DNA of 64,000 nt from Georgenia_B sunbinii (GTDB taxonomy: Bacteria > Actinomycetota > Actinomycetes > Actinomycetales > Actinomycetaceae), in the NCBI RefSeq assembly GCF_036421855.1, contig NZ_JAZGOK010000004.1. One strand, given 5' to 3'. The notes beneath the pieces were generated by a model, which made no database searches, was not told where the DNA came from, and was given only the letters and a program-made list of their open reading frames with translations. The number at the start of each line of letters is the position of its first letter. Within the stretch, counting starts at the first letter, position 1. Position numbers and translations under genes: made by a program. Positions 35,673 to 45,700 of the stretch are shown in pieces.

Positions 35673-35939
35673 TCAACGGAGCATCTGTGAGATCACCACC
35701 ACCGACGGCAGCCCGACGAGGGCGGCACCGCCGATGGCCGTGGTCAGCCGCGCCGGCCGGCGGGTCGTTGGTTGCCGCCGCCCCGGTGTCGACCGGCGGC
35801 GGAGCGAGCTGCGTCCGCGGCGGGTGCGTGGTGGGCGAATGGCGCGTCCGGAGGCGGGCATACGCTGCTTCCGGGTGAGCTCCGCCAAGGTCACACCAAC
35901 GCTCCGAGCAGCGAAGTCGTCGAGCAGATGGGGATCCAT
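35673..35939 (-). CDS. 88-residue small protein with C-terminal membrane helix
   Basis: ATG 35939 follows GGAAGGA at seven bases. The first 30 residues (MDPHLLDDFAARSVGVTLAE, then LTRKQRMPAS) are a clear paralogue of the 46-residue protein at 33583. A basic Arg/Pro/Thr-rich linker (about 31-66) and a hydrophobic segment AIGGAALVGLPSVVVI follow. It is encoded just upstream of the ArsR operon on the same strand. The family is not one I can name. Confidence 0.7.
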   Translation of the reverse strand: MDPHLLDDFAARSVGVTLAELTRKQRMPASGRAIRPPRTRRGRSSLRRRSTPGRRQPTTRRPARLTTAIGGAALVGLPSVVVISQMLR

Positions 35940-36030
35940 GTCATGTTCCTTCCGAGGCCGGACCGGACATTCATGACGCTACGAGCGGTACCGGACACCC
36001 TGTGTCCGCTGCCCCAGGCAGGCTGACCAC

Positions 36031-36993
36031 ATGGCCGACTCCTCCCGCCGGATGCTCGAGCTGCTCAGCCTGCTGCAGCTGCGGCGCGAGTGGCCCGGAC
36101 GTGAGCTCGCGGACCGACTGGCGGTCAGCGACCGCACGTTGCGGCGCGACATCGACAAGCTCCGGGACCTCGACTACCCAGTGCAGGCGATCAAGGGGCC
36201 CGGCGGCGGGTACCGGCTGGGTGACGGTGCCCGGCTGCCTCCGCTGCAGCTCGCCGCGGACGAGGCGGTCGCCGTCGCCATCGGGCTCAGCACCGCCGCG
36301 AGCAGCAACGTCCACGGCGTCGGGGAGGCAGCACTGCGGGCGCTGGGCAAGCTGGAGCAGATCCTGCCTGCCGGCCTGCGGGCCCGCAGCCAGCAGCTCG
36401 GCGCCAGCGTGGTCCATGTGCCGGGCTCCGCCGTCGTCGAGCCGAGCGTCCTCGTCACCCTGGCCGGCGCCTGCCGGGACAGCTTCGTCGTCCGGTTCGA
36501 CTACGTCGGGGGCGACGGCGCAGCATCGCTGCGGGAGGTAGAGCCCTACCGGCTGGTGACGTGGGTCGGGCACTGGTACCTCGTCGCGTGGGACCTCACC
36601 CGCCAGGACTGGCGCACCTTCCGGGTCGACCGGCTGCGCCCCCGGGTCCCGCTGGGCCGCCGGTTCACCGCACGGCAGCTGCCCGAGGACGACGCCGGCG
36701 CCTACCTCGTCGCCAGGGTGCGGGCGCTGTGGAAGGACAAGGCCGCGATCCTCGTCCACGAACCGGTCGACAGCGAGGTGATGCGGCGCTGGCGTACCCA
36801 CGGCGAGGTCGAGGCGGTGGACCCGCGCACGTCGCGGCTCCGGCTGGACGGTGACTCGCTCCACGTGCTCGCCGGGATGCTCGCCGAGCTCGACGCCGAC
36901 TTCACCGTCGAGTCGCCACCGGAGCTGGTGGCCTACCTCCAGACGGTCGCGCGCCGGTTCGCCGGAGCGGGCGAGCCGCCGCAGGGAGCCTGA
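36031..36993 (+). CDS. YafY-type transcriptional regulator (HTH + WYL + WCX)
   Basis: The 320-residue protein has an N-terminal winged helix (MLELLSLLQLRREWPGRELADRLAVSDRTLRRDIDKLRDLDYPV, about 8-55) followed by the PGGGYRLG wing. A WYL domain (about 145-215; PYRLVTWVGHWYLVAWDLTRQDWRTFRVDRL) and a C-terminal WCX-like domain complete it. WYL domains sense ligands, often nucleic-acid-derived, and control stress, defence or metabolism genes. It is transcribed away from the 88-residue gene and may control itself or neighbours. A hairpin follows at 37017-37042. Confidence 0.93.
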   Translation: MADSSRRMLELLSLLQLRREWPGRELADRLAVSDRTLRRDIDKLRDLDYPVQAIKGPGGGYRLGDGARLPPLQLAADEAVAVAIGLSTAASSNVHGVGEAALRALGKLEQILPAGLRARSQQLGASVVHVPGSAVVEPSVLVTLAGACRDSFVVRFDYVGGDGAASLREVEPYRLVTWVGHWYLVAWDLTRQDWRTFRVDRLRPRVPLGRRFTARQLPEDDAGAYLVARVRALWKDKAAILVHEPVDSEVMRRWRTHGEVEAVDPRTSRLRLDGDSLHVLAGMLAELDADFTVESPPELVAYLQTVARRFAGAGEPPQGA

Positions 36994-37016
36994 CCGCTGC
37001 CACTCACCTCGCGGCC

Positions 37017-37042
37017 GCGACCGGCTGGTGCCAGCCGGTCGC
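37017..37042 (+). terminator. Hairpin after the WYL regulator
   Basis: GCGACCGGCTGG (37017-37028) is followed after TG by its exact complement CCAGCCGGTCGC (37031-37042). In practice the inner bases form the loop, leaving a stem of ten or so pairs. It begins 24 bases after the stop codon. Confidence 0.6.
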
Positions 37043-37101
37043 GAGAGCCCCTGCTACTGTCGGCGCCCAGCGGTGCCAATGTCGATCTCGGGGGCGAGGA
37101 C

Positions 37102-37926
37102 ATGACGGAACGAACCGACCAGCAAGCGGCAGCCGTCCGACGATCAGCACCGTCGCGGGGGGCGATCATCGGGCTCACCGCTCTGGTGGCCGCCACGGCG
37201 GCCATGGCGCAGATCCAGCTGCACGAGTACGCGCACGCCGTCGTCGCGCTGCTGCTCACCGGTTCGGCGACCGTCACCGGGGCGATGGCCGACCATCCGG
37301 CGACGACCGACGCGAACCTTGCGCTCATCGCCATCGCCGGGCCGGTGTTCTCGCTCGTGCTCGGCGCGGTGCTGTACCTGCTCGGGCGGGCGGTGGCGAG
37401 CGGGTACCTCCGGGCGCTGGTCGTCTGGGCGGGGCTGGCGTCGCTCCAGGGTGCCTTCGGCTACCTGATGATCAGCCTCGTCGCGCCGGTCGGTGACACC
37501 GCGGTGGCATTCGAGATCTGGGGCGTGCCGCTGTGGGGCTCGGTGCTCGCCTTCGTCGTCGGGCTCGCCGGGATGTTCCTCAACGCGTACCTGCTGTGCC
37601 GGGAGATCACCCGGGCGCTCTCGGAGCCCGCCGGTATCGTCGCGGCCTCGGTGTGGACGTGGCTGGTGGCGACCGGCGTCCTGCTCGTCACCTACGCAGC
37701 GGTCGCGCTCGCCGCCGGGGCCGACGGCGAGGTTCTGCTGTGGACCATCATCGGGCCGGGCACCGCCCTGGTGTTCGCACCGATGGCGACGTTCTTCTGG
37801 CGCCGCACGCCGCACCTCGAGCGCGGCTACGACGTCGGGCGGCCCGGTGCTGTGGTGACCGGGTTCGTCGTCGTTCTGGTGATCGTGCTGGTCCACGGGT
37901 TCGTCGGCGTCGAGCTCGGCGGCTGA
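37102..37926 (+). CDS. Membrane protein with an HExxH motif (M50-like)
   Basis: The 274-residue protein has six or seven membrane helices. HEYAH (His41, Glu42, His45) lies at the end of the first helix, and AGPVFSLVLGAV in the next matches the helix that follows the zinc motif in M50 (site-2-protease-like) proteins. The third metal ligand motif (Asp-Gly in NPDG-type context) is not evident, so catalysis is unproven. Upstream and downstream genes are on the same strand, spaced too far to show coupling. Confidence 0.7.
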   Translation: MTERTDQQAAAVRRSAPSRGAIIGLTALVAATAAMAQIQLHEYAHAVVALLLTGSATVTGAMADHPATTDANLALIAIAGPVFSLVLGAVLYLLGRAVASGYLRALVVWAGLASLQGAFGYLMISLVAPVGDTAVAFEIWGVPLWGSVLAFVVGLAGMFLNAYLLCREITRALSEPAGIVAASVWTWLVATGVLLVTYAAVALAAGADGEVLLWTIIGPGTALVFAPMATFFWRRTPHLERGYDVGRPGAVVTGFVVVLVIVLVHGFVGVELGG

Positions 37927-37977
37927 CGGCCGCGCGGCGATAGCCTGGCGGGAACGCCGTGCTACCGAGGAGATGAC

Positions 37978-39342
37978 GTGATGACCGACGCGTTGCTGCC
38001 CGGACCGAGCCACGCCGTCATCACCAGGCTGACGATCACGCTCGACGACGTCGAGCCGCCGGTCTGGCGGCAGCTGGAGGTCCGCGGCGAGCTCACGCTC
38101 GACGTCGTGCACGAGCTGCTCCAGGCAGCAATGGGCTGGGAGAACTACCACCTGCACCGCTTCTGGCGGGGTGTTGACGCCTACCAGCCGGCCGAGCCGC
38201 GGTTCGTCACCGAGATCGACATCGCCGAGGGCGAGGACGGCGTCCGCGAGTCCACCGTCCGGCTCGACCAGGTGCTGCGGGAGGCGGGAGACGTCCTTGG
38301 CTACCTCTACGACTTCGGCGACGACTGGCAGCACACGCTCACCGTCGACGACGTCCAGCCAGCCTCCGGCGACGAACCCGCCGCGAGGTGCCTGGACGGG
38401 CGGGGTGCCTGCCCACCGGAGGACGTCGGCGGTCAGTGGACCTACAGCGAGCTGGTCGCCGCCCTGGCGGCCACGGACCCGGACGCTGAGCAGTCGGCAC
38501 TGCTCGACCAGTACCGCGACTGGCTGCCGGCCGGTTTCGACCCGGCCCGCTTCGACCCCGCCGAGGCGACCGCCGCGATGGCGGCCGTGAGTGAGGGCGC
38601 GGCGGCGGTCGCCGACCTCATGAGCACGCCGGTCGTCGCGCTGCGCTCGTTGGCGGGCCGGCTCGGCGGCGAGGACCTCGCGCTGCTCGCCGAGCTCGCC
38701 CGGTCGGCCGCGGCGGCGCCACCGACAAACCTCGCCCCGGCGGTGCGGCCGTGGCAGGTGCTGCTCGACGCGGTCGGCCCCGAGGGCACCTCGCTCACCG
38801 CGGCCGGCCGGTTGCGGCCCGTCGTCGTCCAGGAGCTGGCGCAGGCGCTCGGCGTCGACCACTGGTGGCCGGGACGGACCGACCGGGAGGACCAGACCGT
38901 GCCGGTCGCCCGGCTCCGGGAGACGGCGCGGGCACTACGCCTGGTGCGCAAGGACCGGGGACGGCTGGTGCGGACCCCCGCGGGACGTCGGGTGGCGACC
39001 GACGCCGCCGCGCTCGCGGCGCACATCGCCGGTGCGCTCCCGCTCGGCCGTGACGACTTCGAGCAGGAGGCGGGCGCTGTCTGGCTGCTGTGCGTGGCGG
39101 CGGGCCGGGATGACGCGCACGAGGTCACCGCCCGGCTGCTGTCCGAGGCGGGCTGGCGGATCGGCGCCGACGCGCTGATCGACACCTGGGCGGTGCGGCA
39201 GGGCGCCCGGGCGACCGGCATAGTGCTGGGGATCGTCGTCGACGCGTTCCGTGAGGGCTCACCCCGGGAGCAGACCGGAGACCAACCGGCGGCCGCACCG
39301 GCGGTCCGGGCGCTCGCCGCCCGCGCGGTGCTCGGCCGGTAG
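37978..39342 (+). CDS. Plasmid pRiA4b ORF-3-like protein
   Basis: About 454 residues; GTG 37978 or ATG 37981 both sit behind GAGGAG. The N-terminal domain (about 15-190) is the pRiA4b ORF-3 type: LTITLDDVEPPVWRQLEV, LLQAAMGWENYHLHRFW and LGYLYDFGDDWQHTLTVDDV, with PPEDVGG further on. Members are often annotated as an IS1096 passenger (TnpR-like) but no transposase or end repeat is seen here. The C-terminal 260 residues are a helical, winged-helix-like region found with this domain in actinobacteria. Function unknown. Confidence 0.85.
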   Translation: MMTDALLPGPSHAVITRLTITLDDVEPPVWRQLEVRGELTLDVVHELLQAAMGWENYHLHRFWRGVDAYQPAEPRFVTEIDIAEGEDGVRESTVRLDQVLREAGDVLGYLYDFGDDWQHTLTVDDVQPASGDEPAARCLDGRGACPPEDVGGQWTYSELVAALAATDPDAEQSALLDQYRDWLPAGFDPARFDPAEATAAMAAVSEGAAAVADLMSTPVVALRSLAGRLGGEDLALLAELARSAAAAPPTNLAPAVRPWQVLLDAVGPEGTSLTAAGRLRPVVVQELAQALGVDHWWPGRTDREDQTVPVARLRETARALRLVRKDRGRLVRTPAGRRVATDAAALAAHIAGALPLGRDDFEQEAGAVWLLCVAAGRDDAHEVTARLLSEAGWRIGADALIDTWAVRQGARATGIVLGIVVDAFREGSPREQTGDQPAAAPAVRALAARAVLGR

Positions 39343-39359
39343 GGACCCGCAGCCGCTGG

Positions 39360-41228
39360 TCACGACGGCTCGGCGATCCACGGCCCGGTGCCCTCCGACG
39401 GGTCGAGGACGCCGTCCTCCGCCCAGGCGTGCTCCCCGGCGAGGACCTCTCGGGCGAGGCGTTCGTCGTCGACGTCGTTGTTGGACCACAGCGCCCGGAA
39501 CAGGCGGTCGACCTCGAGCCGGGCCTGCCGGCAGTAGGCGTCGGCAAGCCGGGTGCTGCCCGGTTGCCCGTCGGCAGCCTGCATGCGGGCGCGTACGCAC
39601 ACCGCCGTCATCGCGAACAGCTCGGCGCCGATGTCGACGACCCGGCCGAGGAAGCCCTGCTTCTTCTCCAGCCCGCCCTGCCAGCGCGCCATGCCATAGA
39701 AGGTCGAGCGGGCCAGCCGCCGCGAGGACCGCTCGACGAACCGCAGGTGGCGCGCGAGCGTGCCGAACTGGTCGTAGCTGCCAGGCAGCTGGCCGCGGCC
39801 GGCGTAGAGCGTGGGCAACCAGGTGGCGTAGAACTTCGCCGCGTCCAGCGCCGCGGATGCCTTCTCCCCCGGGCTGGTGTCGGGGTCGATGATGTCGCCG
39901 GCCACCGACAGGTGGGTGTCGACCGCCTCCCGTGCGATGAGCAGGTGCATGATCTCGGTGGAGCCCTCGAAGATCCGGTTGATCCGCAGGTCGCGCAGCA
40001 CCTGCTCGACCGGCACCGCGCGCTCACCGCGCGCCGCCAGCGACGCCGCCGTCTCGTAGCCGCGCCCGCCGCGGACCTGCACCAGCTCGTCGGCCACCCG
40101 CCACGCGCGTTCGGAGGTGTAGAGCTTGGCCAGCGCCGCCTCGATCCGGATGTCGGTGACCCCGGCGTCGGCAAGGTGGCCGGTGAGCTCGAGCACCGCC
40201 TCCTGCGCGTAGGTGTTGGTGGCCATGAAGGCGATCTTGTGGGCCACCGCGGCGTGCTCACCGACCGGCCGGCCCCACTGCACCCGCTCCCGAGCCCACT
40301 CGCGGCCGATCTTCAGCGACCACTTGCTCGCCCCGACGCACAGCGCGGGGATCGACAGCCGGCCGGTGTTGAGCGTGGTGAGGGCGATCTTCAGGCCGGT
40401 GCCCTCGCCGCCCAGCACCGCGTCCCGGCTCACCCGGACCCCGTCGAACCGGGTGACGCTGTTCTCCAGGCCGCGCAGCCCCATGAAGGCGTTGCGGTGG
40501 GTGACGGTGACGCCCGGGGCGTCGGCCTCGACGACGAACGCGGTGATCCCGCCGCGCCGGCCGTCCTCCGTGGGAACCCTGGCCATGACGACGAGCAGCT
40601 CGGCGATGGCGCCGTTGGTCGCCCACAGCTTGGTGCCGGCGAGGACGTAGCCGCCGTCCGGCGTCGGGGTGGCGCGAAGCTGCAGCCGGGCGGGGTCGGA
40701 GCCGACGTCCGGCTCGGTGAGGAGGAAGGCGGAGACGGCGCCCGCCGCGCAGCGCGGCAGGTAGGCGGCCTTCTGCTCCTCGGTGCCGAACTGCTTGACC
40801 GGCTCGGGCACCCCGATCGACTGGTGCGCGGACAGCAGCGCCCCGAGCGACGGATTGGTGGTGCCCACGAGCATGAGCGCCCGGTTGTAGTACACCTGCC
40901 CGAGCCCGGTGCCGCCGTACTCCTCGGGGATCTTCATGCCGAACGCCCCTACCGCGGCGAGCCCGTCGAGCACGTCCTGCGGGATGCGGGCCTCGCGCTC
41001 GATGGCCTCGCCGTCGACGATGCTGAGGAACTCCCGGAGCCGAGCGAGGAACGCCTCGCCGCGGCGGATCGCCGCCGGGTCCAGGCGGGGGTGCGGGTCG
41101 ATGAGCTCGGGCCGGAACCGGCCGAGGTAGAGCTCCTTGGCGAAGCTCGGCTGACGCCACTGCGTCTCCCGGGCCTGCTCGGCCACCTGCCGTGACTCGC
41201 GCTCCGATACCTGCGTCGTGCTGGCCAT
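39360..41228 (-). CDS. Acyl-CoA dehydrogenase
   Basis: A 622-residue FAD enzyme from ATG 41228 (GGGAGGCGATC upstream). N-terminal helical domain with EEYGGTGLGQVYYNRALMLVG, middle beta domain with FLLTEPDVGSDPARLQLRATP, and C-terminal helices with QVRGGRGYETAASL and INRIFEGSTEIMHLLIAREA, which includes the catalytic region. It introduces the trans-2 double bond in fatty-acyl-CoA during beta-oxidation. The extra C-terminal 150 residues match the long, VLCAD-like actinobacterial group. It stands alone, facing the pRiA4b-like gene. Confidence 0.93.
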   Translation of the reverse strand: MASTTQVSERESRQVAEQARETQWRQPSFAKELYLGRFRPELIDPHPRLDPAAIRRGEAFLARLREFLSIVDGEAIEREARIPQDVLDGLAAVGAFGMKIPEEYGGTGLGQVYYNRALMLVGTTNPSLGALLSAHQSIGVPEPVKQFGTEEQKAAYLPRCAAGAVSAFLLTEPDVGSDPARLQLRATPTPDGGYVLAGTKLWATNGAIAELLVVMARVPTEDGRRGGITAFVVEADAPGVTVTHRNAFMGLRGLENSVTRFDGVRVSRDAVLGGEGTGLKIALTTLNTGRLSIPALCVGASKWSLKIGREWARERVQWGRPVGEHAAVAHKIAFMATNTYAQEAVLELTGHLADAGVTDIRIEAALAKLYTSERAWRVADELVQVRGGRGYETAASLAARGERAVPVEQVLRDLRINRIFEGSTEIMHLLIAREAVDTHLSVAGDIIDPDTSPGEKASAALDAAKFYATWLPTLYAGRGQLPGSYDQFGTLARHLRFVERSSRRLARSTFYGMARWQGGLEKKQGFLGRVVDIGAELFAMTAVCVRARMQAADGQPGSTRLADAYCRQARLEVDRLFRALWSNNDVDDERLAREVLAGEHAWAEDGVLDPSEGTGPWIAEPS

Positions 41229-41378
41229 GATCGCCTCCCAGCGTCGTTACCGGTACTCGAAGTATCGGATAGTTTGCGTCGGAGCGATAGGGGAGGGGCA
41301 TGGCGCTCGTCCGGGGCGTGGTCCTCAGGTCCACGGGGAGCGGCGCTACCGAGGGCCGGGCGAGTGGAGCCCGCCGCG

Positions 41379-41597
41379 CTATCCGCGGCTCTTGCCGCGG
41401 AGCTTGAGCGAGATCCCGTACAAGACCATGAACGGGCCGGCGATGAGACTTATCCATGCCAGCACGTATCCCCTGGCCTGCCTGGACTCGGAACTGGCAC
41501 CGGGGGCGAGGTCGAGAAGGAACAGCCCCATCGCGACCAGCAGAGCGCCAAGGATGAGATAGCCCCACCAGACCAGCTTCTTCTCGGTAGCGGGCAT
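41379..41597 (-). CDS. 72-residue two-helix membrane protein
   Basis: The product MPATEKKLVWWGYLILGALL has a second helix AWISLIAGPFMVLYGISL and a basic end LRGKSRG, so both ends are probably cytoplasmic. No family is recognised. The regular helix spacing and charge pattern make it a believable gene. It sits between the acyl-CoA dehydrogenase promoter region and the divergent EamA gene. Confidence 0.55.
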   Translation of the reverse strand: MPATEKKLVWWGYLILGALLVAMGLFLLDLAPGASSESRQARGYVLAWISLIAGPFMVLYGISLKLRGKSRG

Positions 41598-41744
41598 CGG
41601 CCGCAGCCCCTTCGCCTCGGCATCCGTTGTCCCACCTGATTCTGCGTCACGGGAGCTCGTCGTGCTCGCTGTGGCCGGTTGAACCTGGCCGAACGGACCG
41701 GTCTGGCGAGATGCCCGCCATCACCGCGCGGCTAGGGTGGCCCG

Positions 41745-42617
41745 GTGCCCCGAACCCCGCCGAGCGGGCGCGTCGTCGCGATCGGACTGGTGCTCGCCGC
41801 GTCGGTGTCCACCCAGTTCGGTTCCGCCGTCGCGGCCCTGATCTTCCCGCGCGTGGGCGCCGGGGGCGCGATCACCCTGCGGCTCAGCTGTGCCGCCGTC
41901 ATCCTCCTCGCGGTGCTCCGGCCACGGGTCAGGGGACGGTCGCGGGCGGACTGGCTCGCGGTGGTCGCGCTCGGCACGTCGCTCGCGGTGATGAACACGA
42001 CGTTCTACCACTCGATCGCCCGCCTTCCCATCGGCGTGGCGGTGACCTTCGAGGTGCTCGGGCCGCTCGCCCTCTCGGTGGTCACCCGGCGCCGGGCGAG
42101 CAGCGTGCTGTGGGCGCTGCTCGCGCTCGCCGGGGTCGCCACCCTCGGCGGCGGCGACTTCAGCGACCTCGACATCGCCGGGGTCGTCCTCGCGCTCGTC
42201 GCCGGCGCCGCCTGGGCGGCCTACATCCTGCTGAGCGCCGACGTCGGCCGCCGCTTCGCCCGCGCCGACGGGCTGTCGCTGGCGATGGCGGTCGCCGCGC
42301 TGCTGACCCTTGTGCCAGGGATCCTCGATGGCGGGAGCGAGCTGCTGGTCCCCAGCGTCCTCGGTGTCGGTGTCCTCGTCGCCGTGCTCTCCTCGGCGCT
42401 GCCGTACAGCCTCGAGATGGCCGCGCTGCGCCGGATCCCGCCCGGTGTCTTCGCGGTGATGATGAGCCTGGCGCCGGTGATCGCCACCCTCGCCGGCTTC
42501 GTCGTGCTCGGTCAGGCGCTGGCACCCGCCGAGCTCGGCGGCATCGCGCTCGTCGTCGTGGCCACCGCCGGTGCGCTGCGTGCCAGCCGGCCGGCCGGCC
42601 CGGGTCTTCGAGACTGA
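41745..42617 (+). CDS. EamA-family (RhtA-like) transporter
   Basis: The 290-residue protein from GTG 41745 has ten hydrophobic segments in two EamA halves. Features include PRVGAGGAITLRLSCAAVILL, GVAVTFEVLGPLALSVV and LRRIPPGVFAVMMSLAPVIATLAGFVVLGQ. It is closest in pattern to RhtA-type threonine/homoserine exporters, though substrate cannot be told from sequence alone. The start codon is GTG without a strong ribosome site. Confidence 0.9.
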   Translation: MPRTPPSGRVVAIGLVLAASVSTQFGSAVAALIFPRVGAGGAITLRLSCAAVILLAVLRPRVRGRSRADWLAVVALGTSLAVMNTTFYHSIARLPIGVAVTFEVLGPLALSVVTRRRASSVLWALLALAGVATLGGGDFSDLDIAGVVLALVAGAAWAAYILLSADVGRRFARADGLSLAMAVAALLTLVPGILDGGSELLVPSVLGVGVLVAVLSSALPYSLEMAALRRIPPGVFAVMMSLAPVIATLAGFVVLGQALAPAELGGIALVVVATAGALRASRPAGPGLRD

Positions 42618-42737
42618 GATTCGCGGCCGGGTGGGGTGACGGGTGTCTCAGGGGGACGCTACGTTGGTCGCAGCTCCGCGGCAGTGATGCCGTGGTGCCC
42701 CCGCCGAACCGACCCGCGGCGTGGGTCCTCCGGCGAA

Positions 42738-45700
42738 ATGAGTCCCGAGATGCGTCGCTCGCTGACGGCCGTCCTGTCCACCCTGGCGCTCGCCGCCGTC
42801 GCCGCGCTCGGGGCAGTACCCGCTGGCGCCGCGAACGATCCGCCGCCCGACCTCTCGCTGCCCGGCATCGATGCCGGGCACAAGGTGAGCCAGACGCTCC
42901 GGGCGGCCGACGGTCCGATCACCGCCTTCGTCCAGCTCGCCGCGCCCTCCGCGCTCGACGTCGTCGAGGAGGGCGGCTCGGTGGCGGCCGCCGGAGCGGC
43001 GGTCGAGGAGGTGGAGCAGCTCGCGGCCGCGGTCGTGCCGCAGGACGCTGCGAGGCTCCAGACCCGCAGCGCCGCGCCGCAGCGGCTGTCGGTGACGAGC
43101 AACCTCGTCGCAGGCACCGTGGTCACCGGTGACGCCGACCAGATCCGGGCGCTCGCGGAGTCCGACGACGTCGTCGCGGTCCACCTGGTGACCCTCAAGG
43201 AGCCGCAGAACAAGGGCACCAACAGCTTCACCCGTGCCGCCGAGGTGTGGGAGGCCTACGGCGAGACCGGTGAGGGCATCCGGATGGGGGTCATCGACAC
43301 CGGGCTGGACTACACCCACGCCGCGTTCGGTGGGCCGGGCACCGCCGAGGCGTACGCGGCCGCCTATGGCGAGGACGGCGCCGGACCGGTCCCTGAGGGG
43401 CTCTTCGACGACGCGAAGTTCCTCGGCGGCTACGACTTCGCCGGCCCCAACTACGACGCGTCGGGCCGCATCCCCGGTACCACGCTGATCCCCGAGCCGG
43501 ACGAGAACCCCATCGACGCGCTCTACACCGGCGAGAACAGCGGGCACGGCACGCACGTCGCGGGCACCGCCGCCGGCTACGGCGTCACCCCGGACGGCGA
43601 GACCTTCCGGGGCGACTACGGCGGTCTCGAGGACACCAGCGACTGGCAGGTCGGGCCAGGCTCGGCGCCCGAGGCCGGCATCTACGCGCTCAAGGTCTTC
43701 GGGGACCAGGGCGGCTCGACCGGCGTGACCATCGACGCCCTCGAGTGGGCGGCCGACCCCAACGGCGACCTCGACTTCAACGACCGGCTCGACGTCATCA
43801 ACCTCTCGCTCGGCGCCTCGGCCGCCCCGGTCGACGACCCGGAGAACCTCTTCGTCGACCGGCTCGCCGAGCTCGGCACGCTGTCGGTGATGTCCGCCGG
43901 CAACAGCGGCGACGCTACCGACGTCGGTGGCTCCCCGGGCAACTCGCGCAGCGCGCTCGCCGTCGCGAACTCGGTCGGCGGCACGATGACCTTCGACGCC
44001 GTCGAGGTGACCGCCGCGGCCGACGAGTCGCTGCTCGGCCAGCACGCCATGCAGAACACCGTCGCCTACGCCGGCAGCGAGGACGCCGAGGGCCGGGTGA
44101 TCTACCTCGGTGCGGCCGTCGACGGCTGCGAGCCGCTCACCCCCTATGCCGAGCAGATCGCCGGCGAGATCGTCTGGCTCTACTGGGACGACAACGACGC
44201 CACCCGGGCCTGCGGCAGCGGTGCGCGCTGGGCGAACGCCACCGCCGCCGGCGCGGCCGGCGTCCTCATCGGCACCGAGGACCCGATCTTCGCCGCCGGT
44301 ATCGCCGGTGACGCGCAGACGCCCGGCGGCCAGCTGACCGCCGCCACCACCGACCTCCTGCTGCCGGAGATCGAGGCCGGCACGCTCGAGGTGCGGGTCG
44401 GCCCGTCCTACACCGGCGCCGAGTTCGTCGCCGACCCCACCGTCGCCGACACCCTCAACCCAGGGTCCTCCCGCGGCGCCCACGGCTCGCTCGGAGTGGT
44501 CAAGCCGGACGTCGCCGCGCCGGGGACCTCGATCTCCTCGGCAGCGTCCGGGGCCGGCACGCTCGCGCACACGCTCACCGGGACATCGATGGCCTCGCCG
44601 CACGTGGCCGGCATCGCCGCGCTCGTCCGCGGCGCGAACCCGACGTGGACCCCGGTCGAGGCCAAGGCCGCGATCATGAACACCGCCGTCCACGATGTCC
44701 TGCGCGACCCCGGCCCCAGCGGGCCGCTGTTCGGTCCCGAGCGGATCGGCGCCGGACGGGTGGACGCCCGTGAGGCTGTCACCACCGGTGCTATCGCCTA
44801 CGACTCCGCTGCGCCGGACCTGGTGTCGGTGAACTTCGGGGTCGTCGACGTCGGCGAGGAGACCGTCGTCGCGAGTCGCACCATCACCGTGGAAAATGTC
44901 GCGTCCCGCGCCCCCGTGCGGTTCCTGCCGCGGTTCGAGGCGGCCTCGACCACCGGCGGTGCGACCATCACGACCTCGCCGGCCTCCATCACGGTGCCGC
45001 CGGGCCGCAGCCAGACGGTGACGGTGACCCTCACCGCGGACCCGGCGACCCTCGCCCGGGAGATCGACCCGACGTCCGACCCCGACTCCGGTATCGGCGT
45101 CGCCCGGGAGTTCGTCGCCACGCTCGCCGGCCGGGTCGTGCTCGCCCCTCGGGGCGAGGGCGACACCCTGGTGGTCCCGGTCCACGCCGCCCCCCGGCTC
45201 GTCTCCGAGGTGTCCGCCGAGCCGGTCGTGATGCCGGCCGCCGACGCGCTCAGCGCTCCGCTCGAGCTCACCGGCCGCCCGGTCGACTCCGGCGGCTGGA
45301 CCTCGCTGGCCTCGGTGCTCGAGCTCGTCGCCACCAGCCCGAAGCTGGAGGCGTCCCCGGGCATCGCGACGTCGCCGACGCAGGTGGCGGCGGGCGACAT
45401 CCGGTACGTCGGAATGATGTCGACCGCGCCGCAGCTCGAGGCAGCCGGTGAGGCCCCCTGGCTCGGCTACCTCGGTGTCGGCATCGCGGTGGAGGGCGAG
45501 TGGCCCACCCTCGGCACGACCACGGTGCCGGTCATCGACACCGACCTCGACGGCGACGGCGTGCCCGACCTGCAGACGGTGGTGCAGAAGTACGACACCA
45601 CGGTCGACGTCACGCTCGCGATCACCTTCGACTACGAGACCGGGCAGTCGATCTCCCTCTCCGCGATCAACGGGACGTGGGGCGACGTCGACTCGACGGT

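Noticed and set aside
37978..39342. Insertion sequence passenger with transposase
   Set aside because: Only the pRiA4b ORF-3-like protein is present; no transposase, terminal inverted repeats or target duplications could be seen.
41300..41407. 35-codon plus-strand frame after a GGGGAGGGG site
   Set aside because: No family, Arg/Gly-rich composition and location between the dehydrogenase promoter and the end of a small gene give no support beyond the purine-rich stretch.
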